From assembly GCA_023264215.1 (NCBI GenBank), contig JALQSY010000135.1, forward strand, positions 1 through 5,131: 5,131 nucleotides of DNA. Direction: 5' to 3'. Origin of the DNA: Candidatus Nanopelagicales bacterium (GTDB lineage Bacteria > Actinomycetota > Actinomycetes > S36-B12). Position numbers and translations under genes: made by a program. Shown here piece after piece: positions 1 through 5,131 of the stretch. The stretch's first letter is position 1. Every line of letters starts with the position of its first letter. Under the pieces are notes generated by a model that saw nothing but the letters and a program-made list of their open reading frames with translations, had not been told where the DNA came from and did not search any database.

Positions 1-927
1 CAGGACGACATCGTCAACCACTTCTTCGTGTGCTCGACGCACGACTGGATCCTGTTCTTCACCACCAAGGGGCGCGTCTACCGCGCGAAGGCCTATCAGC
101 TCCCCGAGGCCGGCCGTGACGCCAAGGGCCAGCACGTGGCCAACCTGCTCGCCTTCCAGCCCGAGGAGCGCATCGCCCAGGTGCTCACCCTGCGCGACTA
201 CGAGGCTGCGCCGTATCTCGTCCTCGCCACGCGCGGTGGCATGGTCAAGAAGACGCGACTGTCGGAGTACGACTCGAACCGCACCGGTGGCGTCATCGCG
301 ATCAATCTTCGCGAGGACGACGAGGTCATCTCGGCACAGCTCGTGTCCGAGGACGATGACCTGCTCCTCGTCTCACGCAAGGGCATGTCGGCTCGCTTCC
401 ATGCCGATGACTCGACGCTGCGACCGATGGGTCGCGCGACGGGTGGAGTGATCGGCATGCGCTTCCGCGGTGATGACGCCCTGCTGTCCATGGACGTGGT
501 TCGAGACGGCACCTTCGTCGTCACGGTGACGGACGGCGGCTACGCCAAGCGCACGCCGGTCGAGGACTGGTCGCCCAAGGGTCGCGGCATCCTCGGCGTC
601 AGGGCCATGCGGCTCGTCGAGCAGCGCGGCGGCCTTGTCGGGGCCGTCGTGTGCACCGTCGACGACCAGATCTTCGCGGTGGCCAACGACGGCATCGTCA
701 TTCGCACGCGCGTCGACGAGATTCGCCCATCGGGCAGGGACACCATGGGTGTGCGCCTGATGAACCTCGGCGAGGATCGCAGCCTCGTCGCAGTGGCTCG
801 CGCGGGTGAGAGCGACGAGGAGGTCGAGGAGGTCGACGTCGTGGATGTGTCCACGTCCGGTGACGAATCGGTCTCAACCGACGCCACGACCGGTCAGCAG
901 CCCTCGGATGGACTGCCGCAGGTTTAG
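1..927 (+). CDS. gyrA: DNA gyrase subunit A, C-terminal domain (5' end missing)
   Basis: This is the C-terminal part of the A subunit of DNA gyrase, the ATP-driven type II topoisomerase that introduces negative supercoils. The breakage-reunion domain, the catalytic Tyr and the main GyrA box lie upstream of the window. The frame is open from base 1 and gives 308 residues before TAG. Recurrent pinwheel-blade motifs are visible: FFTTKGRVYRAKAYQLPEA (about residues 18-36), YLVLATRGGMVKKTRLSEYD (about 71-90), LLLVSRKGMSARF (about 121-133), VVTVTDGGYAKRT (about 173-185) and FAVANDGIVIRTRVDEIRPS (about 225-244), then GRDTMGVRLMNL. These are GyrA repeats of the DNA-wrapping beta-pinwheel. The blocks QDDIV-HFFVCSTHD and GQHVANLLAFQPEERIAQV match my recollection of mycobacterial GyrA closely. 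The protein ends in an acidic tail from about residue 269 (ESDEEVEEVD and beyond). The second GyrA-box-like segment known in mycobacteria (GRGGKG) reads GRGILG here. Confidence 0.97.
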   Translation, partial: QDDIVNHFFVCSTHDWILFFTTKGRVYRAKAYQLPEAGRDAKGQHVANLLAFQPEERIAQVLTLRDYEAAPYLVLATRGGMVKKTRLSEYDSNRTGGVIAINLREDDEVISAQLVSEDDDLLLVSRKGMSARFHADDSTLRPMGRATGGVIGMRFRGDDALLSMDVVRDGTFVVTVTDGGYAKRTPVEDWSPKGRGILGVRAMRLVEQRGGLVGAVVCTVDDQIFAVANDGIVIRTRVDEIRPSGRDTMGVRLMNLGEDRSLVAVARAGESDEEVEEVDVVDVSTSGDESVSTDATTGQQPSDGLPQV

Positions 928-948
928 TCTGTCTCCCGGACGCGGGCG

Positions 949-956
949 AAGGGAGG
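949..956 (+). promoter_or_regulatory. Strong Shine-Dalgarno sequence of the DUF3566 gene
   Basis: The purine-rich run AAGGGAGG ends four bases before the ATG at 961 and contains the GGAGG core. It fixes the start codon of the DUF3566 gene and is the only convincing ribosome binding site in the window. The 33-base gap after gyrA shows no obvious terminator, which fits a shared transcript. Confidence 0.8.
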
Positions 957-960
957 GTCG

Positions 961-1521
961 ATGTCGAGCACAGTGACGCCAGGCCAGCCCACGCCTATCG
1001 GTCGTTCCCTCTCCGATGCACCGGTACGGCCCTCCGACGCCACGCCCGCGCAGGGCATGCCGCCGGTCGGGGTGGTGCCAGCACCCGAGGCCGTCGAGCC
1101 CGCTCAGGCTCCCATCGGGCAGGACGACATCGATCAGGCCCCGCGCCGGCGAGCGCCGCGCCGCGCACGCCTGTACGTCTACCGCCTGGATGCCTGGTCG
1201 GTCATGAAGGTCGCCTTCATGCTCGCCGTCGCGCTCGGTGTCGTCATCGTCAGTGCCGTCGCTGCGCTGTGGTGGCTCCTTGACTACAGCGGCGTCATCG
1301 CGACCCTCGCGCGCAATGTCGACGAGGTCATCGGATCGGGCACCACCACCTTCGACCTTGAGGCCGTGCTCGCATTCGATCGCGTCATGGGCATCACCGT
1401 GGTCGTCGCTGCCCTCGAAGTCGCACTCGTATCGATCCTCGCTGGATTGTTCGCGGTCCTGTACAACCTGACCGTCGGAATCACGGGGGGAATCGAAGCA
1501 ACCTTCACCGACGCGGTCTAG
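961..1521 (+). CDS. DUF3566 domain membrane protein, gyrA neighbour
   Basis: This 186-residue protein belongs to the DUF3566 family of actinobacterial membrane proteins, commonly encoded directly after gyrA (the position of Rv0007 in Mycobacterium tuberculosis). Its biochemical function is not established. Residues 1-60 are a disordered, Pro/Ala-rich segment, presumably cytoplasmic. A basic patch follows (PRRRAPRRAR, about 61-70), then the family core beginning LYVYRLDAWSVMKVAF. Two membrane helices are visible: about 84-107 (FMLAVALGVVIVSAVAALWW) and about 143-170 (GITVVVAALEVALVSILAGL). The loop between them (about 110-140) contains the amphipathic stretch VIATLARNVDEVIGSG, typical of the family. 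The tail reads YNLTVGITGGIEATFTDAV. The basic patch before helix 1 suggests both termini are inside. Start choice rests on the strong ribosome binding site. The gap to gyrA is 33 bases, so co-transcription with gyrA is likely. Confidence 0.9.
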   Translation: MSSTVTPGQPTPIGRSLSDAPVRPSDATPAQGMPPVGVVPAPEAVEPAQAPIGQDDIDQAPRRRAPRRARLYVYRLDAWSVMKVAFMLAVALGVVIVSAVAALWWLLDYSGVIATLARNVDEVIGSGTTTFDLEAVLAFDRVMGITVVVAALEVALVSILAGLFAVLYNLTVGITGGIEATFTDAV

Positions 1522-1533
1522 CGCGATGCTAGA
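1517..1533. promoter_or_regulatory. Perfect TCTAGC-N5-GCTAGA dyad, candidate TetR operator
   Basis: TCTAGC (1517-1522) and GCTAGA (1528-1533) are perfect inverted repeats separated by GCGAT, giving a 17-bp dyad. It begins in the stop codon region of the DUF3566 gene and covers most of the putative -10 hexamer of the following tetR-type gene. Size, symmetry and position fit an autoregulatory TetR-family operator. I found CTAG only four times in this GC-rich window, and two of them are here. That this is the operator of the adjacent regulator is inference. Confidence 0.5.
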
Positions 1534-1535
1534 TT
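1530..1535 (+). promoter_or_regulatory. Putative -10 element of the tetR gene, leaderless start
   Basis: TAGATT fits the actinobacterial -10 pattern TANNNT and is preceded by TGC, resembling an extended -10. Six bases separate it from the ATG at 1542, so transcription would begin at or next to the start codon. No good -35 hexamer stands out; TTCACC at 1504-1509 is poorly spaced. No real Shine-Dalgarno is present, only GGGG two bases before the ATG, which favours a leaderless mRNA. Confidence 0.5.
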
Positions 1536-1541
1536 GGGGCG

Positions 1542-2153
1542 ATGCCCAAGATCGTCGATCATGATGAACGCCGCCGCATCATCGTCGAAGCGCTCTGGCG
1601 AGTAGTTGCTCGCGACGGCGCCCATGAGGTCTCGGTGCGCCATGTGGCGGCAGAGGCGGGGATGCCCAAGTCGAGCATCGGCCATTACGTAGGCACGATG
1701 CCTCAGTTGCTCGGACTCGCGATCGATCAGCTGGTCGAGATCAACACGGACCACATCATGACCCTGGACCTTCTCGAGCTCGACGTCGACAAGGTCACCG
1801 AGACCCTCTACACGCTCGTCCCCGTGACCCCCGAGCAGCGCCATCGGTCGGGTGTGTGGCTGCTGCTGATCTCCCAGGCCGGCGCGGACCCGGAGTTCGC
1901 TGAGGTGCTCCACCGGCTCAACGCCTCCATCGATGAAGGTCTGCGCGAACTCCTCGGCGGCATGGCCCGTCAGGGATTGCTGCACTCGACCCGTGACATC
2001 GACGCGGAGGTGCGACGCATTCACGCGCTCATCGACGGCCTGGCCGTCCAGTGCATGACCGACTCCGCACTCCGATCGGAGGCAGACGTCCGCGCGATCC
2101 TGCGGAGCGAGGTCGTCGCTCTCGGCGAGCCCTGCGGGGTCGCCGTCGGCTAG
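1542..2153 (+). CDS. TetR/AcrR-family transcriptional regulator
   Basis: This is a 203-residue one-component transcription factor of the TetR family, normally a dimeric repressor released from DNA by a small ligand. The N-terminus MPKIVDHDERRRIIVEALWRV (residues 1-21) is characteristic of a common actinobacterial subgroup. The DNA-binding helix-turn-helix spans about residues 30-50 (VSVRHVAAEAGMPKSSIGHYV), with the usual AEAG turn and HY pair. The last position is Val where Phe is usual. Residues from about 75 onward form the helical ligand-binding and dimerisation domain. Its C-terminal block RRIHALIDGLAVQCMTD (about 158-174) resembles TetR_C_6/BetI-type domains. The ligand cannot be read from the sequence. 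The gene starts 20 bases after the DUF3566 stop and lies 47 bases before an exporter-like membrane protein gene, a typical regulator-target arrangement. A dyad over its -10 region suggests autoregulation. TetR assignment is secure; specificity is not. Confidence 0.93.
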   Translation: MPKIVDHDERRRIIVEALWRVVARDGAHEVSVRHVAAEAGMPKSSIGHYVGTMPQLLGLAIDQLVEINTDHIMTLDLLELDVDKVTETLYTLVPVTPEQRHRSGVWLLLISQAGADPEFAEVLHRLNASIDEGLRELLGGMARQGLLHSTRDIDAEVRRIHALIDGLAVQCMTDSALRSEADVRAILRSEVVALGEPCGVAVG

Positions 2154-2156
2154 ACG

Positions 2157-2171
2157 CAGAGTCCTTCTCTG
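2157..2171. promoter_or_regulatory. Small CAGAG-N5-CTCTG dyad in front of the exporter gene
   Basis: CAGAG (2157-2161) and CTCTG (2167-2171) are inverted repeats around TCCTT. They lie 30 bases before the ATG at 2201, near where a -35 region would fall. A GCTAGA sequence at 2149-2154, identical to one half of the dyad in front of the tetR gene, lies just upstream and overlaps the tetR stop codon. Either could be a regulator contact site. Five-base arms are short enough to arise by chance. Confidence 0.25.
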
Positions 2172-2188
2172 TCCCGGCTCGCTCGTGC

Positions 2189-2194
2189 CACAGT
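2189..2194 (+). promoter_or_regulatory. Weak putative -10 element of the exporter gene
   Basis: CACAGT matches the TANNNT pattern except for the first base and ends six bases before the ATG at 2201. This is the same spacing as at the tetR gene. No purine-rich Shine-Dalgarno precedes the start (the bases before it are GTGTGCGG), so a leaderless transcript is plausible. Alternatively the gene is read from the tetR promoter and translated weakly. Confidence 0.3.
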
Positions 2195-2200
2195 GTGCGG

Positions 2201-3235
2201 ATGAGTCCGTCGTGGGCCGCCTGGAGCCGCTCGGCCACGCGTTACACCGTCGGTGTCCTCATCACAGCGGCAATCGTCTGGGTCCTGGTGATGCCGAGCG
2301 AGCCGGCCGCATGGTCGGTCGTGGCACTCGTCGTGGTGCTCGGGGCAACGACGGGACAGTCGGTGACCGCCGCAGTCAATCGCATGGCGGGATCCGTGGT
2401 GGGCTGCCTGACCGGTGCCCTCGTCCAGGTGGCCATGCCCTGGCTGTGGCTCCCGGTCCGCGTCGCCATCGCGGTGCTCGCATGCATGCTCATCTGCCGC
2501 CTGATCCGACTCACCGCGGGGCAGCGCCTCGGCATGGCCCTCGCGGGCTTCTTCGTCTTCGTGCCCGGTGACGAGGAGTGGCAGACCGTCGGCTGGCGAC
2601 TGCTTGCCACGCTCATCGGGATCACCATCGCCCTGGTGATCGCGCTGGTGATGTGGCCGTCCAGCGCGCGCGATCGCCTGATCGTCGGCATCGATGAGGT
2701 GCTCGGCTCGATCGCCAGCTCTCTGCGCGGATGCGGCGATCGGATGGCGGGGACCGCCGCCTCGTCCCTCGCCGAGCCGCCGCCGCCCGCCGTTGCGACC
2801 CTGCGACCCCTGGTGGCCGAGCGTCGTTTCGAGCCCCCCGGGCGCGGGCCGAGCGCCACGGCACTCTCGGGTGTCCTCGATGGCCTCGATATCGCGGTCG
2901 TGGGCGTGCATCGCCTGGAGCGGTGCAGTGCACCCGGTCCGCAGGGACTGATGCAGGTGATCGCGCCTGACCTGCGCTCCATCATCGATGACCTGGTCAC
3001 CGCATGCGAGGGACTGCGCGCGGCGCTGACGGACCCCGGAGCCTCCGCACGGCACCTCGGTGACGTCGACGCTGAGCTGTCCGCCTCACTCGAGCGCCTG
3101 CGTGCCGCGCACCTGACGCCGGCGGCCCAGGCCGGTGAGCTGCGGGATCTCTTCGCCGCGGTCGAAGCCCTGTCTCTGATCGCGAGCGGACTCGCGCGCG
3201 TGGACGCGGCTCTGGGCGAGCGCGTCCACGGATAG
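2201..3235 (+). CDS. FUSC / aromatic acid exporter-like membrane protein
   Basis: This 344-residue integral membrane protein resembles the FUSC/ArAE superfamily (aromatic acid exporter and fusaric-acid-resistance type proteins), which is associated with efflux of aromatic carboxylic acids or other small toxic compounds. The N-terminal half carries about six closely packed hydrophobic segments: residues about 16-31, 37-50, 63-79, 83-103, 110-121 and 132-152. The last ends in ALVIALVMWPSSARDRL, the usual exit of this domain into the cytoplasm. Residues 153-344 are soluble and mostly helical, with a Pro-rich linker (AEPPPPA, about 191-197) and Ala/Leu-rich helices resembling the C-terminal domain of these proteins. 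ATG 2201 is chosen because hydrophobic segment 1 follows at once. Extending upstream would add an Arg-rich shadow of the tetR gene. GTG 2195 is a possible alternative start. Placement after a TetR gene suggests regulated efflux; the substrate is unknown. Confidence 0.8.
   Translation: MSPSWAAWSRSATRYTVGVLITAAIVWVLVMPSEPAAWSVVALVVVLGATTGQSVTAAVNRMAGSVVGCLTGALVQVAMPWLWLPVRVAIAVLACMLICRLIRLTAGQRLGMALAGFFVFVPGDEEWQTVGWRLLATLIGITIALVIALVMWPSSARDRLIVGIDEVLGSIASSLRGCGDRMAGTAASSLAEPPPPAVATLRPLVAERRFEPPGRGPSATALSGVLDGLDIAVVGVHRLERCSAPGPQGLMQVIAPDLRSIIDDLVTACEGLRAALTDPGASARHLGDVDAELSASLERLRAAHLTPAAQAGELRDLFAAVEALSLIASGLARVDAALGERVHG
3199..3230 (+). other. Perfect 10-bp inverted repeat at the end of the exporter gene
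   Basis: CGTGGACGCG (3199-3208) is perfectly complementary to CGCGTCCACG (3221-3230) across a 12-base loop. Inside the loop, CTC and GAG can add three more pairs after a single bulged G. The hairpin lies within the last codons, two bases before the TAG at 3233. No T-run follows, so it is not a classical intrinsic terminator. It could be a U-less actinobacterial terminator, an mRNA 3' stabiliser, or, because it spans the -35 region of the next gene, an operator. Its function is undetermined. Confidence 0.45.
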
Positions 3236-3238
3236 TGT
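3233..3238 (+). promoter_or_regulatory. Putative -10 element of the spermidine-synthase-like gene
   Basis: TAGTGT fits the TANNNT pattern and shares its first three bases with the stop codon of the exporter gene. Seven bases separate it from the GTG start at 3246, placing the predicted transcription start at or next to the start codon. No Shine-Dalgarno is present in CCGCGC before the GTG, which supports leaderless expression. No clear -35 hexamer is visible. Confidence 0.4.
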
Positions 3239-3245
3239 GCCGCGC

Positions 3246-5131
3246 GTGACAACCGGGTTGGCCGAAGGCGGACTTCTCTCCGCGCGGATGCGCCTGGTCG
3301 TGGCCAGTGCGCTCATGCTCTTCGTGCAACTAGCGCTCATCCGATGGGCCGGTGCCAACCTCGTGCACCTGTCCTACTTCTCCAACCTCATCCTGCTCGC
3401 GTCCTTCCTGGGGATCGGCCTCGGCTTCCTGCGCGCACGTAGGCCCCGCGACCTCGGCCGCTACGCACCGGTGGCCGTCCTCATCCTCATTGCCTTCATC
3501 TTCTTCTTCCCCGCGCGGATCGAAGGTTCCTCGAGCGAGCTCATCTTCTTCACCGAGGTGGAGCCGACGGGGCTGCCGACCTGGGTGACGCTCCCGCTCG
3601 TCTTCCTCGTCGTCACATCGGCCATGACCCTGCTGGGCGAGATCACCGGACGGGCCTTCCTGGCGTTCACGGCCCTGGACGCCTATCGATGGGACATCGT
3701 CGGCTCGCTGAGCGGCACTATCGCCTTCACGCTCGTCGCCTTCCTGCGCTCGCCGTCCTGGATCTGGCCCTCGGTGCTCCTGGTCGCCCTCGTCCTGCTC
3801 TACGGCAAGGCCCTGCCGGTCGCATCCTGGCTGGCAGGAGCCGGGATCATCGTCCTGCTCGGCATCGAGTCGCTCACCCCGGGCGTCTCATGGTCGCCCT
3901 ACTACAAGGTGACGACGCAGGACTACACCGACACCGCACCCGCGCCGTACACCGCCATCCAGGTCAACGGCATCCCGCATCAGAATGTGCTGGACGCCGA
4001 GGCACGTCTCGAACTCGAGCCGCTCTACGGCCGACCGTACGAGCGGGCAGTCGATAATCCCCTGCGCAACGTGCTCGTCATCGGTGCAGGGACCGGCACG
4101 GATGTCGCTCTCGCCCTGTCCCGAGGGGCCGAGCGCGTCGATGCGGTCGAGATCGATCCGCGGATCCAGCAGATCGGCATCGAGAAGAACCCGAATCAGC
4201 CGTACGCCGATCCGCGCGTCACGACGTACATCGACGACGGGCGCGCATTCCTGTCACGCACCGACGGCGAGTACGACCTCATCCTGTTCGCCCTGCCCGA
4301 CTCGCTCACGCTCGTGTCGGGTGCGAGCCAACTGCGGCTGGAGTCGTATCTCTTCACGCGAGAGTCGATCCAGGAGGCGTACGACCACCTCAGTTCGGAC
4401 GGTGTCTTCGCGATGTACAACTACTACCGCGAGGACTGGCTGATCAATCGGCTCGCCGGCACGGTGGACGAGGTCTTCGGGCACGCCCCCTGTATCGACC
4501 GCTTCACGGCCGTGCAGTCCCTCGCCGTGATCTCCATCGGCAAGTCACCGGACAACGCCGTGTGCGCGAGCACCTGGGAACGGACGGACATCGCGCGTGC
4601 CGGTGAGGAGATCCCGGCCCCGTCCGCTGATGATCGCCCGTTCCTCTACCTCAAGGACGCGTCGATTCCGCAGCTCTACCTCATCCTCATCGGGCTCATC
4701 CTCGCCGTGTCGCTCATCGCCATCCGCGTCGTGGGCGGTCCGCTGCGCCAGATGCGCGGATACGCCGACCTCTTCCTCATGGGCATGGCCTTCCTGCTGC
4801 TCGAGACCCGATCCATCACGACCTTCGCGCTGCTCTTCGGCACCACATGGCTGGTCAATGCCCTGGTCTTCGCGGGGGTCCTCCTCGCGGTACTGTTGGC
4901 GATCGAGGTCACCCGCAGAGTCACGCTGCCCAAGCCACTCATCCTCACGGGCCTGTTCGCCTCGCTCGCCGTCGTGTGGCTCGTGCCCAACGCCTGGCTG
5001 CTCACGCTGCCCGTGCCCGCGCGGCTGCTGCTGGCCATCGTGCTCGCCTTCGCGCCCATCTTCTGCGCCAACCTGTACTTCACGTCCCGCTTCAAAGAGG
5101 CTGCCAATCCGACGGCGGCTTTCGCTGCCAA
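3246..5131 (+). CDS. Polytopic membrane protein with embedded spermidine-synthase-like domain (3' end missing)
   Basis: The frame is open from GTG 3246 to the window edge (628 codons, no stop seen). About seven membrane helices come first, at roughly residues 17-33, 44-63, 74-90, 112-131, 148-166, 170-187 and 194-209, including ALMLFVQLALIRW and YFSNLILLASFLGIGLGFL. A soluble domain follows (about 215-470) with a Rossmann methyltransferase fold like spermine/spermidine synthases: VLVIGAGTGTD (276-286), AVEIDPRIQQIG (300-311), PRVTTYIDDGRAFL (323-336) and YDLILFALPDS (343-353). The block ADDRPFLYLKDASIP (461-475) leads into about five more helices, including MGMAFLLLETRSITTF and LLFGTTWLVNALVFAGVLL. 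This tripartite layout occurs in bacterial proteins often annotated 'spermidine synthase' whose reaction is unproven. Ala349 replaces the expected catalytic Asp, and Thr283 the Asp of GGGDG, so aminopropyl transfer is doubtful. Glu302 is kept. GTG 3246 fits the -10 spacing; GTG 3237 and ATG 3288 are alternative starts. The gap to the exporter gene is ten bases. Confidence 0.85.
   Translation, partial: MTTGLAEGGLLSARMRLVVASALMLFVQLALIRWAGANLVHLSYFSNLILLASFLGIGLGFLRARRPRDLGRYAPVAVLILIAFIFFFPARIEGSSSELIFFTEVEPTGLPTWVTLPLVFLVVTSAMTLLGEITGRAFLAFTALDAYRWDIVGSLSGTIAFTLVAFLRSPSWIWPSVLLVALVLLYGKALPVASWLAGAGIIVLLGIESLTPGVSWSPYYKVTTQDYTDTAPAPYTAIQVNGIPHQNVLDAEARLELEPLYGRPYERAVDNPLRNVLVIGAGTGTDVALALSRGAERVDAVEIDPRIQQIGIEKNPNQPYADPRVTTYIDDGRAFLSRTDGEYDLILFALPDSLTLVSGASQLRLESYLFTRESIQEAYDHLSSDGVFAMYNYYREDWLINRLAGTVDEVFGHAPCIDRFTAVQSLAVISIGKSPDNAVCASTWERTDIARAGEEIPAPSADDRPFLYLKDASIPQLYLILIGLILAVSLIAIRVVGGPLRQMRGYADLFLMGMAFLLLETRSITTFALLFGTTWLVNALVFAGVLLAVLLAIEVTRRVTLPKPLILTGLFASLAVVWLVPNAWLLTLPVPARLLLAIVLAFAPIFCANLYFTSRFKEAANPTAAFAA

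Noticed and set aside
928..960. Possible terminator between gyrA and the DUF3566 gene
   Set aside because: Only short, weak self-complementarity (around TCCCGGA) and no T-run; the region is better explained as a short spacer with a ribosome binding site.
1518..2024. Antisense frame opposite the tetR gene
   Set aside because: The + strand encodes an unmistakable TetR helix-turn-helix; the antisense product has no recognisable features.
2051..2200. Upstream extension of the exporter protein to ATG 2051
   Set aside because: The extra 50 residues are Arg-rich out-of-frame tetR sequence with no membrane character. The protein begins sensibly at ATG 2201.
2630..2653. Imperfect tandem 12-mer (GCCCTGGTGATC then GCGCTGGTGATG)
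   Set aside because: It encodes ALVI-ALVM inside a membrane helix, where repetitive Ala/Leu/Val codons are expected. There is no sign of a regulatory role.
2150..3055. Second antisense frame (about 301 codons) opposite the exporter gene
   Set aside because: It overlaps another antisense frame and is His/Gly/Arg/Asp-rich low-complexity sequence without domain motifs or a ribosome binding site.
2242..3252. Long open antisense frame (about 336 codons) opposite the exporter gene
   Set aside because: Its translation is rich in Arg, Ser, Pro and Thr with no recognisable domain, as expected from the complement of a GC-rich gene. The + strand frame has clear membrane helices.
3288..3290. ATG at codon 15 as the start of the spermidine-synthase-like protein
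   Set aside because: It lies directly before the first membrane helix and is possible, but has no ribosome binding site and is not placed relative to the TAGTGT hexamer. GTG 3246 is preferred, with moderate certainty.
4676..5131. Antisense frame reaching the right edge
   Set aside because: It is opposite the C-terminal membrane helices of the last gene, whose frame runs unbroken with conserved motifs; the antisense translation is Ser/Arg/Met-rich shadow sequence.

Overview
The window is GC-rich chromosomal DNA from an actinomycete (Actinomycetota). It carries four complete or nearly complete genes plus the end of gyrA, all on the + strand and tightly packed. The gyrA tail closely resembles actinobacterial GyrA: it has the QDDIV-HFFVCSTHDW and GQHVANLLAFQPEERIAQV blocks and an acidic C-terminus. 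It is followed by a DUF3566 membrane protein gene, which is the usual gyrA neighbour in this phylum. I cannot place the genus from the sequence alone.

Layout. Positions 1-927 hold the C-terminal beta-pinwheel of DNA gyrase subunit A (5' end outside the window). Positions 961-1521 hold a two-helix DUF3566 protein with a strong Shine-Dalgarno sequence, very likely co-transcribed with gyrA. Positions 1542-2153 hold a TetR-family repressor of the actinobacterial 'MPKIVDHDERR' type. Positions 2201-3235 hold a FUSC/aromatic-acid-exporter-like membrane protein. From 3246 to the right edge runs a large polytopic membrane protein. It has a spermidine-synthase-like (Rossmann methyltransferase-fold) domain between an N-terminal and a C-terminal bundle of membrane helices; its 3' end lies outside the window. 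There is no intergenic stretch longer than 47 bases, and I see no tRNA, rRNA, CRISPR or mobile element.

How the parts may work together. gyrA and DUF3566 form the housekeeping part. From the tetR gene on, the style of gene start changes. None of the three genes has a convincing Shine-Dalgarno sequence. Each has a TANNNT-like hexamer 6-7 bases before the start codon, which is the arrangement of leaderless actinobacterial transcripts. The tetR hexamer is overlapped by a perfect TCTAGC-N5-GCTAGA dyad, a good candidate for an autoregulatory operator. A GCTAGA half-site and a second small dyad lie in front of the exporter gene. The simplest reading is a TetR regulator controlling itself and an adjacent efflux-type membrane protein. 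This is inference.

The most unusual gene is the last one. Its embedded spermidine-synthase-like domain keeps the nucleotide-binding architecture (VLVIGAGTGTD, VEID, DDGRAF). It has Ala where the catalytic Asp of aminopropyltransferases should be, and Thr for the Asp of the GGGDG loop. It is probably not a polyamine synthase, and its real substrate is unknown.
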